NCBI GenBank assembly: GCA_018369555.1
Contig: JAGZCC010000090.1
Coordinates: forward strand, 1 to 6,229
DNA from: Thomasclavelia spiroformis
GTDB taxonomy: Bacteria; Bacillota_I; Bacilli_A; Erysipelotrichales; Coprobacillaceae
Reading direction: 5' to 3'
DNA length: 6,229 nt
The translations under genes were made by a program, and so were the position numbers. The notes under the pieces are model-generated. The model saw only the letters and a program-made list of their open reading frames with translations. It did no database searches and was not told the DNA's origin. Numbering within the stretch: position 1 is the stretch's first letter; each line of letters opens with the position of its first letter. Below, one piece after another: positions 1-6,051 of the stretch.

Positions 1-102
1 TAGCCGTAAGGCATAAGGAATGTCTTCAGACATGCGCTTTGGGAGCAGGGCTATGCCCGCATAAGTAAAACCACCGGCTAGGCCGGTGGATATTTATTTG
101 AC
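1..102 (+). mobile_element. Right end of an IS200/IS605-type element, probably the 3' part of a TnpB omega RNA (partial)
   Basis: This stretch is much richer in G+C than its surroundings and is packed with hairpins. GCC-GTAA-GGC at 3-12 has a GNRA tetraloop. ATGTC/GACAT at 20-33 closes a TTCA loop. GGGC/GCCC lies at 48-58. The strongest is an 8-bp stem at 71-89 (CCACCGGC/GGCCGGTGG, loop TAG). That hairpin is followed 13 bases later by TTTGAC at 97-102. In IS200/IS605 elements a subterminal hairpin sits a short way inside the right cleavage site, and TTGAC is the right-end motif of the well-studied ISDra2. The same segment there forms the scaffold end of the guide RNA used by TnpB. One frame is open from position 3 to a TAA at 66-68 and could be the C-terminal tail of TnpB, but it holds no diagnostic motif. 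The rest of the element lies outside the window. The family assignment rests on architecture, not on a match. Confidence 0.5.
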
Positions 103-112
103 ACTACCCAAC

Positions 113-161
113 AATAATATGAAAGCAGTATCGAGCCAAAGAATACGCTTTCAAAATTATT
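113..161. repeat. Bulged inverted repeat next to the IS200/IS605-like end
   Basis: A strong imperfect palindrome. TGAAAGC at 120-126 pairs with GCTTTCA at 147-153. Inside, GTAT at 128-131 pairs with ATAC at 143-146, leaving A127 as a single bulged base. Outside, AATAAT at 113-118 pairs with ATTATT at 156-161 across a small internal loop. The apical loop is about 11 bases. Bulged hairpins of this kind are what TnpA of IS200/IS605 elements recognises at element ends. This could therefore be the true subterminal hairpin of the neighbouring element, or the end of a second one. It could also be an unrelated palindrome. It is not followed directly by a T-run, so a plain terminator is less likely. 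Confidence 0.5.
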
Positions 162-166
162 ATAAT

Positions 167-450
167 ATATTTTTTTACATAAACAATATGTTATTTAATA
201 AAATAAAAACGTATAAAATAGATTAATGTCAAAACTATAATTATACAAAAATGTGTATTATCAAAGTTTTGTTCAGTTTTTAAATAATTCATTTTTGCTT
301 TCTTCTATTAAAAAAGTTTAAAAGAGCTTGTCGATAAATAATCTAAAAAATATAATCCTAGTTTTTTATAGATAGGATGTTACTTTTATATTAAACACTA
401 ATTTATTTTAACTAGATGCTAAGAAAAAATAATAGAAATAAATTAGAAAA
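167..450. other. AT-rich spacer without a recognisable gene
   Basis: About 280 bases of very A/T-rich DNA with no open frame that has a start and ribosome binding site. The only structure I can support is an imperfect hairpin at 230-271: CAAAACT at 230-236 pairs with AGTTTTG at 265-271, and further inside TATACA at 242-247 pairs with TGTGTA at 252-257 with one G-T wobble. It has no T-tract directly after it on the plus strand. It may be a decayed terminator or chance structure. Confidence 0.4.
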
Positions 451-478
451 GTTAAGAGTTTGTTAAGATTTGTCAATA
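451..478 (+). promoter_or_regulatory. Candidate Pho-type operator: phased direct repeats
   Basis: GTTAAGA occurs at 451-457 and again at 462-468, exactly 11 bases apart. A related GTCAATA follows at 472-478, 10 bases later. Direct hexamer or heptamer repeats with an 11-base period on one face of the helix are the known layout of binding sites for PhoB/PhoP response regulators (in Bacillus PhoP, TTAACA-like units separated by about 5 bases). The repeats end just upstream of the proposed -35 box of a phosphate transporter gene, the expected place for an activator. The match to any published consensus is only partial, so assignment to PhoP is inference. Confidence 0.4.
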
Positions 479-481
479 ATG

Positions 482-510
482 TTTGCATATTGTAAATTTT
501 ATGTTAAATT
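482..510 (+). promoter_or_regulatory. Candidate promoter of the phosphate cotransporter gene
   Basis: TTTGCA at 482-487 and an extended -10, TG-T-TAAATT at 502-510, are separated by 17 bases. Transcription would start near 517 and leave a leader of about 40 bases. A perfect TATAAT at 534-539 lies closer to the gene, but a start from it would fall inside the ribosome binding site and it lacks a good -35, so I rank it second. The weak -35 would fit dependence on an activator bound at the repeats just upstream. Confidence 0.35.
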
Positions 511-556
511 TACTTTGTGATTTTTTAGAAAATTATAATATACCAGGGGGTAAAGA

Positions 557-2209
557 ATGAAACTTACAGACATATTCGCTATGTGTGGCGGATTGGCACT
601 ATTTCTATATGGTATGACAATGATGTCTAATGGATTGGAATTAGCTGCCGGAAATAAGATGAAAAGTATCTTAGAAAAACTTACAACGAATCGTTTTTTA
701 GGAGTAATAGTAGGTGCACTAATTACTGCAGTTATTCAATCTTCATCAGCTACTACTGTTATGGTTGTTGGGTTTGTTAATGCAGGGTTAATGAATTTGA
801 TAAATGCTGTTTGGGTAATCATGGGTGCTAATATTGGTACTACGATTACTGGACAGTTAATCGCAATAGATATTACAGCATTAGCACCGATTATAGCGTT
901 TATTGGGATTGCATTGATTGTATTTTTTAAAAGTAAAAAAACTGACGCTATTGGGACAATTATTGGAGGATTAGGAATTTTATTCATGGGAATGGAAATG
1001 ATGTCTAACGCCATGGTTCCGCTTAGAAGTTCACCGGAGTTTGTTCAGATTGTTAGTACTTTTGAAAATCCATTCATCGGTATTTTAGTAGGTGCTGTTT
1101 TTACTGCAATTATCCAAAGTTCTTCAGCATCTGTTGGGATTTTACAGGCTCTTGCAAAAAGTGGTGCAGTTACATTACCTTCAGCAATATATGTATTATT
1201 TGGACAAAATATTGGAACTTGTATTACTGCAGTTTTAGCAAGTGTTGGAACTAGTCGAAATGCAAAAAGAACGACTATTATTCATTTATCATTTAATTTA
1301 ATTGGAACTATTATATTTGTAACAATCAGTATGCTTTTACCGTTTGCTGATTTTGTACAATCATTGACACCAGGTAATATTCCAGCTCAAATTGCCAATG
1401 TACATACAGTGTTCAATATTGCTACAACAATTATTTTGTTACCATTTGGAACTAAATTAGTTACTTTAGCGTATAAGATTTTACCTGAAAAAGAAGGTTT
1501 TGAAGATAAATTATCTAGTAAATATTTAGATTCTTCTATCTTTACAAATGATTTTCATATTGGTACAAGTGCAATTGTTAGTACACAATTATTTAATGAA
1601 ACACAAAATATGGTTAATGTAGTACAAAAAAATGTACAACGTTCATTTGAATTGATTGTTGATTATGATGAAGAAAAACATAAACAATTATTAAAAGATG
1701 AAGAGTATATTGATTACTTAAATAAAGAAATAATTAAATTTACAACTACTGCAATTTCTGCTGAGTATCCAATTGAAGAATCTAAATCAATCGGTCTGTT
1801 TTTAAAAACGGCTGGAGATTTAGAAAGAGTTGGTGATCATGCAATTAATATTGCACAAAGAGCAAAAAAACTTTATGATGATGATGAAAAATTTTCTAAT
1901 GAAGCGCTTAAAGAAATTTCTATTATGAATAACCTAACGAAAAATATTTTAGAAGAATTAAATGTTTTAGATCGAGAAGAGTTACATAATATCGTAGAAA
2001 AAGTCGATGTTATTGAAGATAGTATTGATATCACTACACATGAGTTTGCTGTAAATCAATTAAGCCGTTTACGTGATAAAAAATGTACGGTTGAGCATAG
2101 TGCTTTATATACTGAAACTTTAATTGATTTTGAAAGAATTGGAGATCATGGCTTAAATATTGCTATTGCTTTCAATGAAATTAAAGATGATTTAACAAAA
2201 ATGGCATAA
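557..2209 (+). CDS. Na+/phosphate cotransporter family protein with C-terminal PhoU-like domain (NptA/YjbB type)
   Basis: A 550-residue inner-membrane protein predicted to import inorganic phosphate with sodium. The membrane half (about residues 5-310) contains the two inverted repeats typical of this family. QSSSA occurs at 61-65 and again at 187-191, each followed by a paired N-I-G-T motif (ANIGTT at 91-96, QNIGTC at 217-222). These serine-rich QSSS hairpins form the substrate and sodium site in NaPi-II relatives. The soluble half (about 340-545) is a PhoU-like helical domain with its two metal-binding repeats, DLERVGDHAINIA at 421-433 and DFERIGDHGLNIA at 524-536. Length is normal for the bacterial two-domain form. 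The ATG at 557 is set by the ribosome binding site AGGGGG at 545-550, and the first helix follows directly. It stands alone between a possible Pho-type operator and a terminator that begins in its stop codon. Some family members act in phosphate export or homeostasis, so transport direction is not proven here. Confidence 0.93.
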   Translation: MKLTDIFAMCGGLALFLYGMTMMSNGLELAAGNKMKSILEKLTTNRFLGVIVGALITAVIQSSSATTVMVVGFVNAGLMNLINAVWVIMGANIGTTITGQLIAIDITALAPIIAFIGIALIVFFKSKKTDAIGTIIGGLGILFMGMEMMSNAMVPLRSSPEFVQIVSTFENPFIGILVGAVFTAIIQSSSASVGILQALAKSGAVTLPSAIYVLFGQNIGTCITAVLASVGTSRNAKRTTIIHLSFNLIGTIIFVTISMLLPFADFVQSLTPGNIPAQIANVHTVFNIATTIILLPFGTKLVTLAYKILPEKEGFEDKLSSKYLDSSIFTNDFHIGTSAIVSTQLFNETQNMVNVVQKNVQRSFELIVDYDEEKHKQLLKDEEYIDYLNKEIIKFTTTAISAEYPIEESKSIGLFLKTAGDLERVGDHAINIAQRAKKLYDDDEKFSNEALKEISIMNNLTKNILEELNVLDREELHNIVEKVDVIEDSIDITTHEFAVNQLSRLRDKKCTVEHSALYTETLIDFERIGDHGLNIAIAFNEIKDDLTKMA

Positions 2210-2235
2210 AAAAACTAGTTTAACTAGTTTTTTTA
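2207..2235 (+). terminator. Intrinsic terminator of the phosphate cotransporter gene, overlapping its stop codon
   Basis: A 12-bp stem with a CTAG core (CTAG at 2215-2218 pairs with CTAG at 2224-2227) is extended by a run of A pairing with a run of T. The loop is TTTAA. The left arm begins with the TAA stop codon at 2207-2209, so there is no 3' untranslated spacer. The T-rich right arm provides the U-tract. Confidence 0.85.
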
Positions 2236-2247
2236 TATTATGGATTA

Positions 2248-2288
2248 AAATGTAATAAACAGTTTACATTTGAGGTTTATTATATAAT
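2248..2288 (+). promoter_or_regulatory. Promoter region of the ferredoxin gene with two overlapping inverted repeats
   Basis: AAATGTAA at 2248-2255 and TTACATTT at 2264-2271 form a perfect 8-bp inverted repeat with an 8-base centre. Overlapping it, TAATAAAC at 2253-2260 and GTTTATTA at 2275-2282 form a second perfect 8-bp inverted repeat with a 14-base centre. Within them lies TTTACA (2263-2268), a -35-like box. TATAAT follows at 2283-2288, but the spacing of 14 bases is short, so the basal promoter would be weak or the real -35 is elsewhere. The two palindromes cannot form at once, which suits an operator or competing protein sites better than an RNA element. I cannot name the regulator. Confidence 0.5.
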
Positions 2289-2308
2289 AAAATAGTGGAG
2301 GTAGAGGT

Positions 2309-3073
2309 ATGAAAATTAATCGAACATATGCAATTTATTTTTCGCCTACATTTACTTCAAAGAAATCTGCTGCTAGTATTGCACGAGGTCTTGAAGGAGA
2401 GCTAACGGAAATAGATTTAACTATAGATAATTCTATTAAGGAGATGACTTTTGATCGTCATGATGTAGTTGTATTTGGCTTTCCAGTATATGGAGGAAGA
2501 ATTTTACCTGAAGCATTGAAACGATTGAAAAAGTTTACTGGTGATCATACTGCATGTGTAATTACTGTTACTTATGGAAATAGACATTATGATGATGCGT
2601 TATTAGAGTTATTTAATGTTGTAAAAGAACAAGGATTTATTCCAATTGCAGCTGCAGCTTTAGTTGGTCAACATACATATGGAAATATTCAAGTAGGCCG
2701 TCCTAATAAAGATGATGTATATAGTGATACATTATTTGGAAGTTTAGTACGTTTGAAAATACGTGATGATAATTTCTCATTTGTTTCAGTGCCAGGTAAG
2801 TATCCATATCGTGAGGGGATTAGTAAAGGTAAGTTTCATCCTGAAACAAATGAAACATGTGAAAAATGTGGAATTTGTGTTGAAAAATGTCCTGTTCATG
2901 CAATCGATGATGATTGTAAAACAATTAGTGATAAATGCATTTCATGTTTTAGGTGTATTAAGGTTTGTCCATTGCATGCAAAAAATATGGATCATGATAA
3001 AGAATATCAAGAATTTGCTAAAGCTTTTACTAAGAAACTTGAAGAGCCTAGAAAAAATGAGTATTATGTTTAA
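2309..3073 (+). CDS. EFR1 family ferredoxin: flavodoxin-like domain fused to a two-cluster [4Fe-4S] ferredoxin
   Basis: A 254-residue cytoplasmic electron-transfer protein. Residues 5-165 have the flavodoxin fold: strand and phosphate loop YFSPTFTSKKS at 10-20, FGFPVYGGRIL at 56-66, and the flavin loop TYGNRHYDDALLEL at 88-101. Residues 180-225 carry two classical CxxCxxCxxxCP motifs, with cysteines 184/187/190/194 and 210/213/216/220, enough for two [4Fe-4S] clusters. This arrangement is that of the EFR1 proteins common in anaerobic Firmicutes, whose physiological partners are mostly unknown. A role in moving electrons between FMN and low-potential ferredoxin acceptors is inferred. The phosphate loop has Phe at position 15 where relatives usually have Gly (SPTGT), so flavin binding may be altered. 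The ribosome binding site GGAGG at 2297-2301, seven bases before the ATG, fixes the start. The gene has its own promoter region and terminator. Confidence 0.9.
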   Translation: MKINRTYAIYFSPTFTSKKSAASIARGLEGELTEIDLTIDNSIKEMTFDRHDVVVFGFPVYGGRILPEALKRLKKFTGDHTACVITVTYGNRHYDDALLELFNVVKEQGFIPIAAAALVGQHTYGNIQVGRPNKDDVYSDTLFGSLVRLKIRDDNFSFVSVPGKYPYREGISKGKFHPETNETCEKCGICVEKCPVHAIDDDCKTISDKCISCFRCIKVCPLHAKNMDHDKEYQEFAKAFTKKLEEPRKNEYYV

Positions 3074-3075
3074 AT

Positions 3076-3132
3076 AAAAACAGTTAGAATATAAGCTAAA
3101 CATATATAGTTTATATTAATAACTGTTTTTTT
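3076..3132 (+). terminator. Long intrinsic terminator of the ferredoxin gene
   Basis: The outer stem, AAAAACAGTTA at 3076-3086 with its complement at 3120-3130, is perfect. It encloses a second stem, AATATAA at 3088-3094 with TTATATT at 3111-3117, and a short inner pairing around CTA/TAG. Seven T residues at 3126-3132 complete the terminator. The stem begins two bases after the stop codon. Confidence 0.82.
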
Positions 3133-3136
3133 ATTT

Positions 3137-3398
3137 AAAGTGTATTTTTATATATAAATTATTTACTTGAAAAGTATAAATTAAATGTATCTAAAGTAGT
3201 TTTTTATTTTAAATTTTTTTCAAGAATAGTTAAAATTCAACATTAATTTTTCCTTTTAATTAATAAAAAAAATTCAAAATCTAAAAAACTAGATAATCAA
3301 TATTTTGAAAATAGTTATATATCATAGAAAAATCAATTCTTTAATAAAAATATATGATAATAAATAGATTTTTTCTTTTAAATATATGAAATTACTAT
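3137..3398. other. AT-rich spacer without a recognisable gene
   Basis: About 260 bases, almost entirely A and T. No frame has a plausible start and ribosome binding site, and no strong hairpin is visible. A weak inverted repeat (TATCATA near 3320 and TATGATA near 3353) is within what chance allows in such DNA. It separates the ferredoxin terminator from the promoter of the next gene. Confidence 0.5.
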
Positions 3399-3404
3399 TA
3401 TAAT
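3399..3404 (+). promoter_or_regulatory. Candidate -10 box of the SulP gene
   Basis: A perfect TATAAT at 3399-3404. Only T-rich sequence (around 3371-3380) lies at -35 distance, with no good TTGACA match. Transcription would start near 3411 and leave a leader of about 26 bases carrying the AAGGAG ribosome binding site at 3424-3429. Confidence 0.45.
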
Positions 3405-3436
3405 GAATAAGGATCTTTAAAAGAAGGAGAAGGAAA

Positions 3437-5071
3437 ATGTTTAATGACTATATGTCGAGATTGAAAAATGAATTTTCTGGCTATAATAGCCAAAAACTTA
3501 TTAAAGATGCTTTAGCTGGTTTAACTGTTGCAGCAGTAGCTTTACCATTAGCACTTGCTTTTGGGGTAAGTAGTGGTGCAGATGCTGGAGCGGGGTTGAT
3601 TACTGCAATTGTTGCAGGGCTGTTGATAGGGGGATTATCAGGAGCTTCATATCAAATTTCGGGACCTACTGGTGCCATGTCTGCAATTTTAATTGGTTTA
3701 TCAACAACATATGGATTGCAGGGGGTTTTTGTTGCAAGTTTTATTTCAGGATTAATGCTCTTGTTAGCTTCAATTTTTAAATTTGGAAGAATTGTTTCAT
3801 TTATTCCTGCAAGTGTTATAACAGGTTTTACAAGTGGGATAGCAATTATTATTGCTGGAGGTCAACTTGATAATTTCTTTGGTGTAACTTCAAAGGGTTC
3901 AAATATGTTAGAAAAAATATTTTCATATTTTGAATTGGGATTTGATATTAATGCTCAAGCAGTATTTTTTGGAATGTTGGTCATTGTGATAATGATTTTC
4001 TGGCCTAAAAAATGGGAAGGTATTTTTCCCTCGTCTCTTGCGGGAATTATTATTGCATTGATTATCAATTTGATATTTAAGTTAGATGTAGCACAAGTTG
4101 GGGCAATACCAACTACTTTATTTCCTGAAGCGCGTTTATCTATTGGTGCAATTAATTTTAAAAATATTAGTAATCTGGTTATGCCGGCGTTTAGTATTGC
4201 AATGTTAGGGATGATTGAATCGTTATTGTGTGGTGCTAGTGCTAGTAAAATGAAAAATGAAAAATTAAATGCTGATCAGGAATTATTTGCACAAGGGATA
4301 GGTAATATGATCATCCCATTTTTTGGTGGTGTTCCAGCAACTGCAGCAATTGCAAGAACAAGCGTTGCAATTAAAGCGGGGGGACAAACACGATTAGTTA
4401 GTATTTTTCATTCTGTTGCATTATTAATTTCAATGTTTTTATTAGGACCATATATGTCGAAAATACCATTATCTGCGCTTGCTGGTGTTTTAATTATGAC
4501 AGCTTGGAGAATGAACGAGTGGCAAGAAATTAGGGGATTTTTTACTAAAAAAATAAAAACTAATTTAAGTCAATTTTTAATTACAATGATAGCAACGGTT
4601 ATTTTTGATTTGACTGTTGCAATCATTATCGGAGTATTTGTTTCAATTGTTTTATTTGTAATTAATAGTTCAGAGTTAGATATTGAAGTTAGTAATATTG
4701 AACCAAATAGAGTTGGGAAAGAATTGAACTATCATCATCAAGATACTAAAGTTGTTTACTTGGCAGGACCGCTGTTTTTTGCAAACCAAGAGCAACTTAG
4801 TTTAGAAATTGAAAAGTGTATTAATGATACTGGATATATTATTTTATCAATGCGAGGGGTATCATCAATTGATGAATCTGGAATTCGTGAATTAACTAAT
4901 ATACATTCATTATGTCAAAATAATAAGATTCAATTATTATTTGCTGGTGTTCAAAAAAATGTTAAATCACAGATGCAAAGATACCAATTTATTGATATTG
5001 TGGGCTATGATTCTTTTTGTTGGGATGTTATTGAAGCATTAGATAGAATTGAAAAACAGGTAAAAAATTAA
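3437..5071 (+). CDS. SulP family inorganic anion transporter with C-terminal STAS domain
   Basis: A 544-residue inner-membrane protein of the SLC26/SulP family, full length. The membrane domain (about 20-410) shows the family signatures: AGLTVAAVALPLALAFG in the first helix (27-43), QISGPTGAMSA at 73-83, and the long conserved stretch at about 255-320 with MIESLLCGASASKM (259-272) and GGVPATAAIARTSVAIKAGG (297-316). The cytoplasmic STAS domain spans about 436-540. MRGVSSIDESGIREL at 472-486 matches the conserved STAS loop, whose Ser is the site used in anti-sigma antagonists. Family members carry sulfate, bicarbonate or C4-dicarboxylates, and the sequence does not let me choose. The neighbouring genes do not help: there is no carbonic anhydrase or sulfate-assimilation gene here. 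AAGGAG at 3424-3429, seven bases before the ATG, sets the start. It appears monocistronic. Confidence 0.92.
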   Translation: MFNDYMSRLKNEFSGYNSQKLIKDALAGLTVAAVALPLALAFGVSSGADAGAGLITAIVAGLLIGGLSGASYQISGPTGAMSAILIGLSTTYGLQGVFVASFISGLMLLLASIFKFGRIVSFIPASVITGFTSGIAIIIAGGQLDNFFGVTSKGSNMLEKIFSYFELGFDINAQAVFFGMLVIVIMIFWPKKWEGIFPSSLAGIIIALIINLIFKLDVAQVGAIPTTLFPEARLSIGAINFKNISNLVMPAFSIAMLGMIESLLCGASASKMKNEKLNADQELFAQGIGNMIIPFFGGVPATAAIARTSVAIKAGGQTRLVSIFHSVALLISMFLLGPYMSKIPLSALAGVLIMTAWRMNEWQEIRGFFTKKIKTNLSQFLITMIATVIFDLTVAIIIGVFVSIVLFVINSSELDIEVSNIEPNRVGKELNYHHQDTKVVYLAGPLFFANQEQLSLEIEKCINDTGYIILSMRGVSSIDESGIRELTNIHSLCQNNKIQLLFAGVQKNVKSQMQRYQFIDIVGYDSFCWDVIEALDRIEKQVKN

Positions 5072-5080
5072 CTGATTATA

Positions 5081-5157
5081 TAAATAGTAAATTGTTTTGA
5101 AAATAAATTTTGATGTTGGTACTGATGTTATTGGTATAGATTCAGTTTTACTATTTA
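5081..5157. repeat. Widely spaced inverted repeat with an internal near-duplication, downstream of the SulP gene
   Basis: TAAATAGTAAA at 5081-5091 and TTTACTATTTA at 5147-5157 are perfect 11-bp inverted repeats, extended by three more pairs if A5158 is bulged. The 55-base interior carries TGATGTT twice (5111-5117 and 5123-5129), each followed by GGTA after a short gap. It begins nine bases after the stop codon, so it may fold at the 3' end of the SulP transcript. No T-tract follows, so it is not a simple terminator. It could be a relic of a small mobile repeat. Confidence 0.45.
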
Positions 5158-5190
5158 ATATCTAAATATAGTGAGAGTTTAGTTGAAAAA

Positions 5191-5217
5191 ACGGTAAGAG
5201 TTTATTATTCTTACCGT
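5191..5217. terminator. Bidirectional intrinsic terminator between the SulP gene and the transposase remnant
   Basis: ACGGTAAG at 5191-5198 pairs with CTTACCGT at 5210-5217, with one further A-T pair inside. On the plus strand the T-rich stretch CTTTGTTTTATTTG follows. On the minus strand five T residues follow the stem directly (A residues at 5186-5190). It can therefore stop both SulP transcription and leftward transcription through the transposase remnant. The minus-strand U-tract is the cleaner one. Confidence 0.75.
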
Positions 5218-5245
5218 CTTTGTTTTATTTGTTTGTTTGTTTTTG

Positions 5246-5913
5246 TTAAGTAATAGTTTGTTGTTTTTTAATAAAACCGCTTAATAATACATAAGAAAAT
5301 GAGCTTGTATATTATTTTTTTGTAGCTAAATCGATTTTATGATTTTAAATATATCATAAGTTATGATAAGTATTTTGACTATCCATGGCTGTTTTAGATG
5401 TGGCAAGTAAATTATATCTTGAAAACGGTGGTTTTTTATAGCTGATTCATTAATTATGTTTTGATTTTTGTTTGTATAATTTTTTATTTTATTCAATTTT
5501 TTGATGTTTCTGGTAATTATATTTAACATTAAAATGCTTAGAAAATGTGATATTTTGTATATGATTAAACTCTTTATCAATGACATCTATCTTTTCCTTT
5601 GTCCATGATTTTTGATTTTAAATAATATTCTTAGAGTAGATTTTTTCGATAGGAATTTGATTGGTATCAAGTAAGTTTGAGGCCTTTTTATCTGTTTCAA
5701 AATAAGTACGATCATTATCCATAAATTTTAAGCTATCATAAAGTTATAAAATCGTTTCATGAAATGTTTTATACTTATTATAGGCTTAAGTAGATAAGCT
5801 AGATCAATTTTATATTCATTTTGTTTAATAAAGAAACAAATGAGAGCAACAACTTTCAATGCAGGAAAGATAAGTGTGACCATTTTGATGATTTTTTTTA
5901 AGAAATAAGACAT
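5246..5913 (-). pseudogene. Decayed IS1634-like transposase (DDE type), internally deleted
   Basis: The remnant of an insertion-sequence transposase. A start with an excellent ribosome binding site (GGAGGTG, 5925-5919, five bases upstream) gives MSYFLKK, the usual beginning of IS1634-family transposases. The frame is lost after codon 7 in an A8 run; one extra A would restore it. From 5890 one frame can be followed to the TAA at 5248-5246 and gives recognisable blocks: HQNGHTYLSCIES, NKYKTFHETIL, LYDSLKFMDND (5743 leftward), LLDTNQIPI (5674 leftward), and NLLATSKTAMDSQNTYHNL. The last corresponds to the C-terminal region that in intact relatives reads YHxLWRIEExF. Here stops stand where W and the catalytic-region E are expected (TGA at 5356-5354, TAA at 5347-5345). 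About 220 codons remain of an expected 500 or more, so the core with the DDE residues is largely deleted. It cannot encode an active enzyme. The family call is from memory of the motifs. Confidence 0.72.
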
Positions 5914-6051
5914 AGAAGCACCTCCAATAATATATCATTACTATCACTATGTTAATAATAATGTAAAAAATAATTCAATAAAAGAAAAAGTAATAAAAAA
6001 AGCTGATAAAATCAGCGTAAAATAAAATTTATGATATTTTAACTTCTAAAG
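5911..6051 (-). repeat. Left end and leader of the IS1634-like remnant (copy 1)
   Basis: Read on the minus strand, this runs from an edge sequence CTTTAGAAGTT (6051-6041) through AATATCA, a terminator hairpin, an A/T-rich stretch, ATAGTGATAGTAATGATATA and the GGAGGTG ribosome binding site to the start codon at 5913. The same order and much of the same sequence recur at 6096-6227, so this is one of two copies of an insertion-sequence left end. Confidence 0.7.
5995..6016 (-). terminator. Minus-strand terminator in the leader of copy 1
   Basis: GCTGAT at 6002-6007 pairs with ATCAGC at 6011-6016 around a three-base loop. On the minus strand seven T residues (6001-5995) follow. Placed upstream of the transposase start, it would stop transcription entering from outside the element, a common arrangement that limits transposase expression. 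Confidence 0.7.

Noticed and set aside
355..378. ATCCTA/TAGGAT hairpin as a riboswitch or terminator
   Set aside because: It has only six pairs around a 12-base loop, in very AT-rich DNA with no T-tract. It is compatible with chance.
736..1014. Minus-strand open frame of 92 codons
   Set aside because: It lies entirely opposite the membrane domain of the phosphate cotransporter gene and has no ribosome binding site. It is a frame shadow of the hydrophobic helices.
2763..3077. Plus-strand open frame of 104 codons
   Set aside because: It overlaps the ferredoxin gene in another frame, and the cysteine motifs are in the 2309-3073 frame. No ribosome binding site precedes it.
557..5071. A single three-gene operon
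   Set aside because: Strong intrinsic terminators follow the first two genes, at 2207-2235 and 3076-3132. The spacers of 99 and 363 bases contain promoter-like sequences.
5228..5245. Short TTTG tandem run
   Set aside because: It has only about three units, lies in the T-rich stretch after the terminator, and shows no sign of function.
5326..5586. Minus-strand open frame of 86 codons as an independent gene
   Set aside because: It has no good ribosome binding site, and its codons are in a different frame from the transposase blocks that cover the same DNA. It is an accident of AT-rich decay.
5728..5913. Minus-strand 61-codon frame as an independent small membrane protein
   Set aside because: It has a real start and ribosome binding site, but these belong to the transposase remnant. 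After codon 7 it runs in the wrong frame because of a shift in an A8 run.
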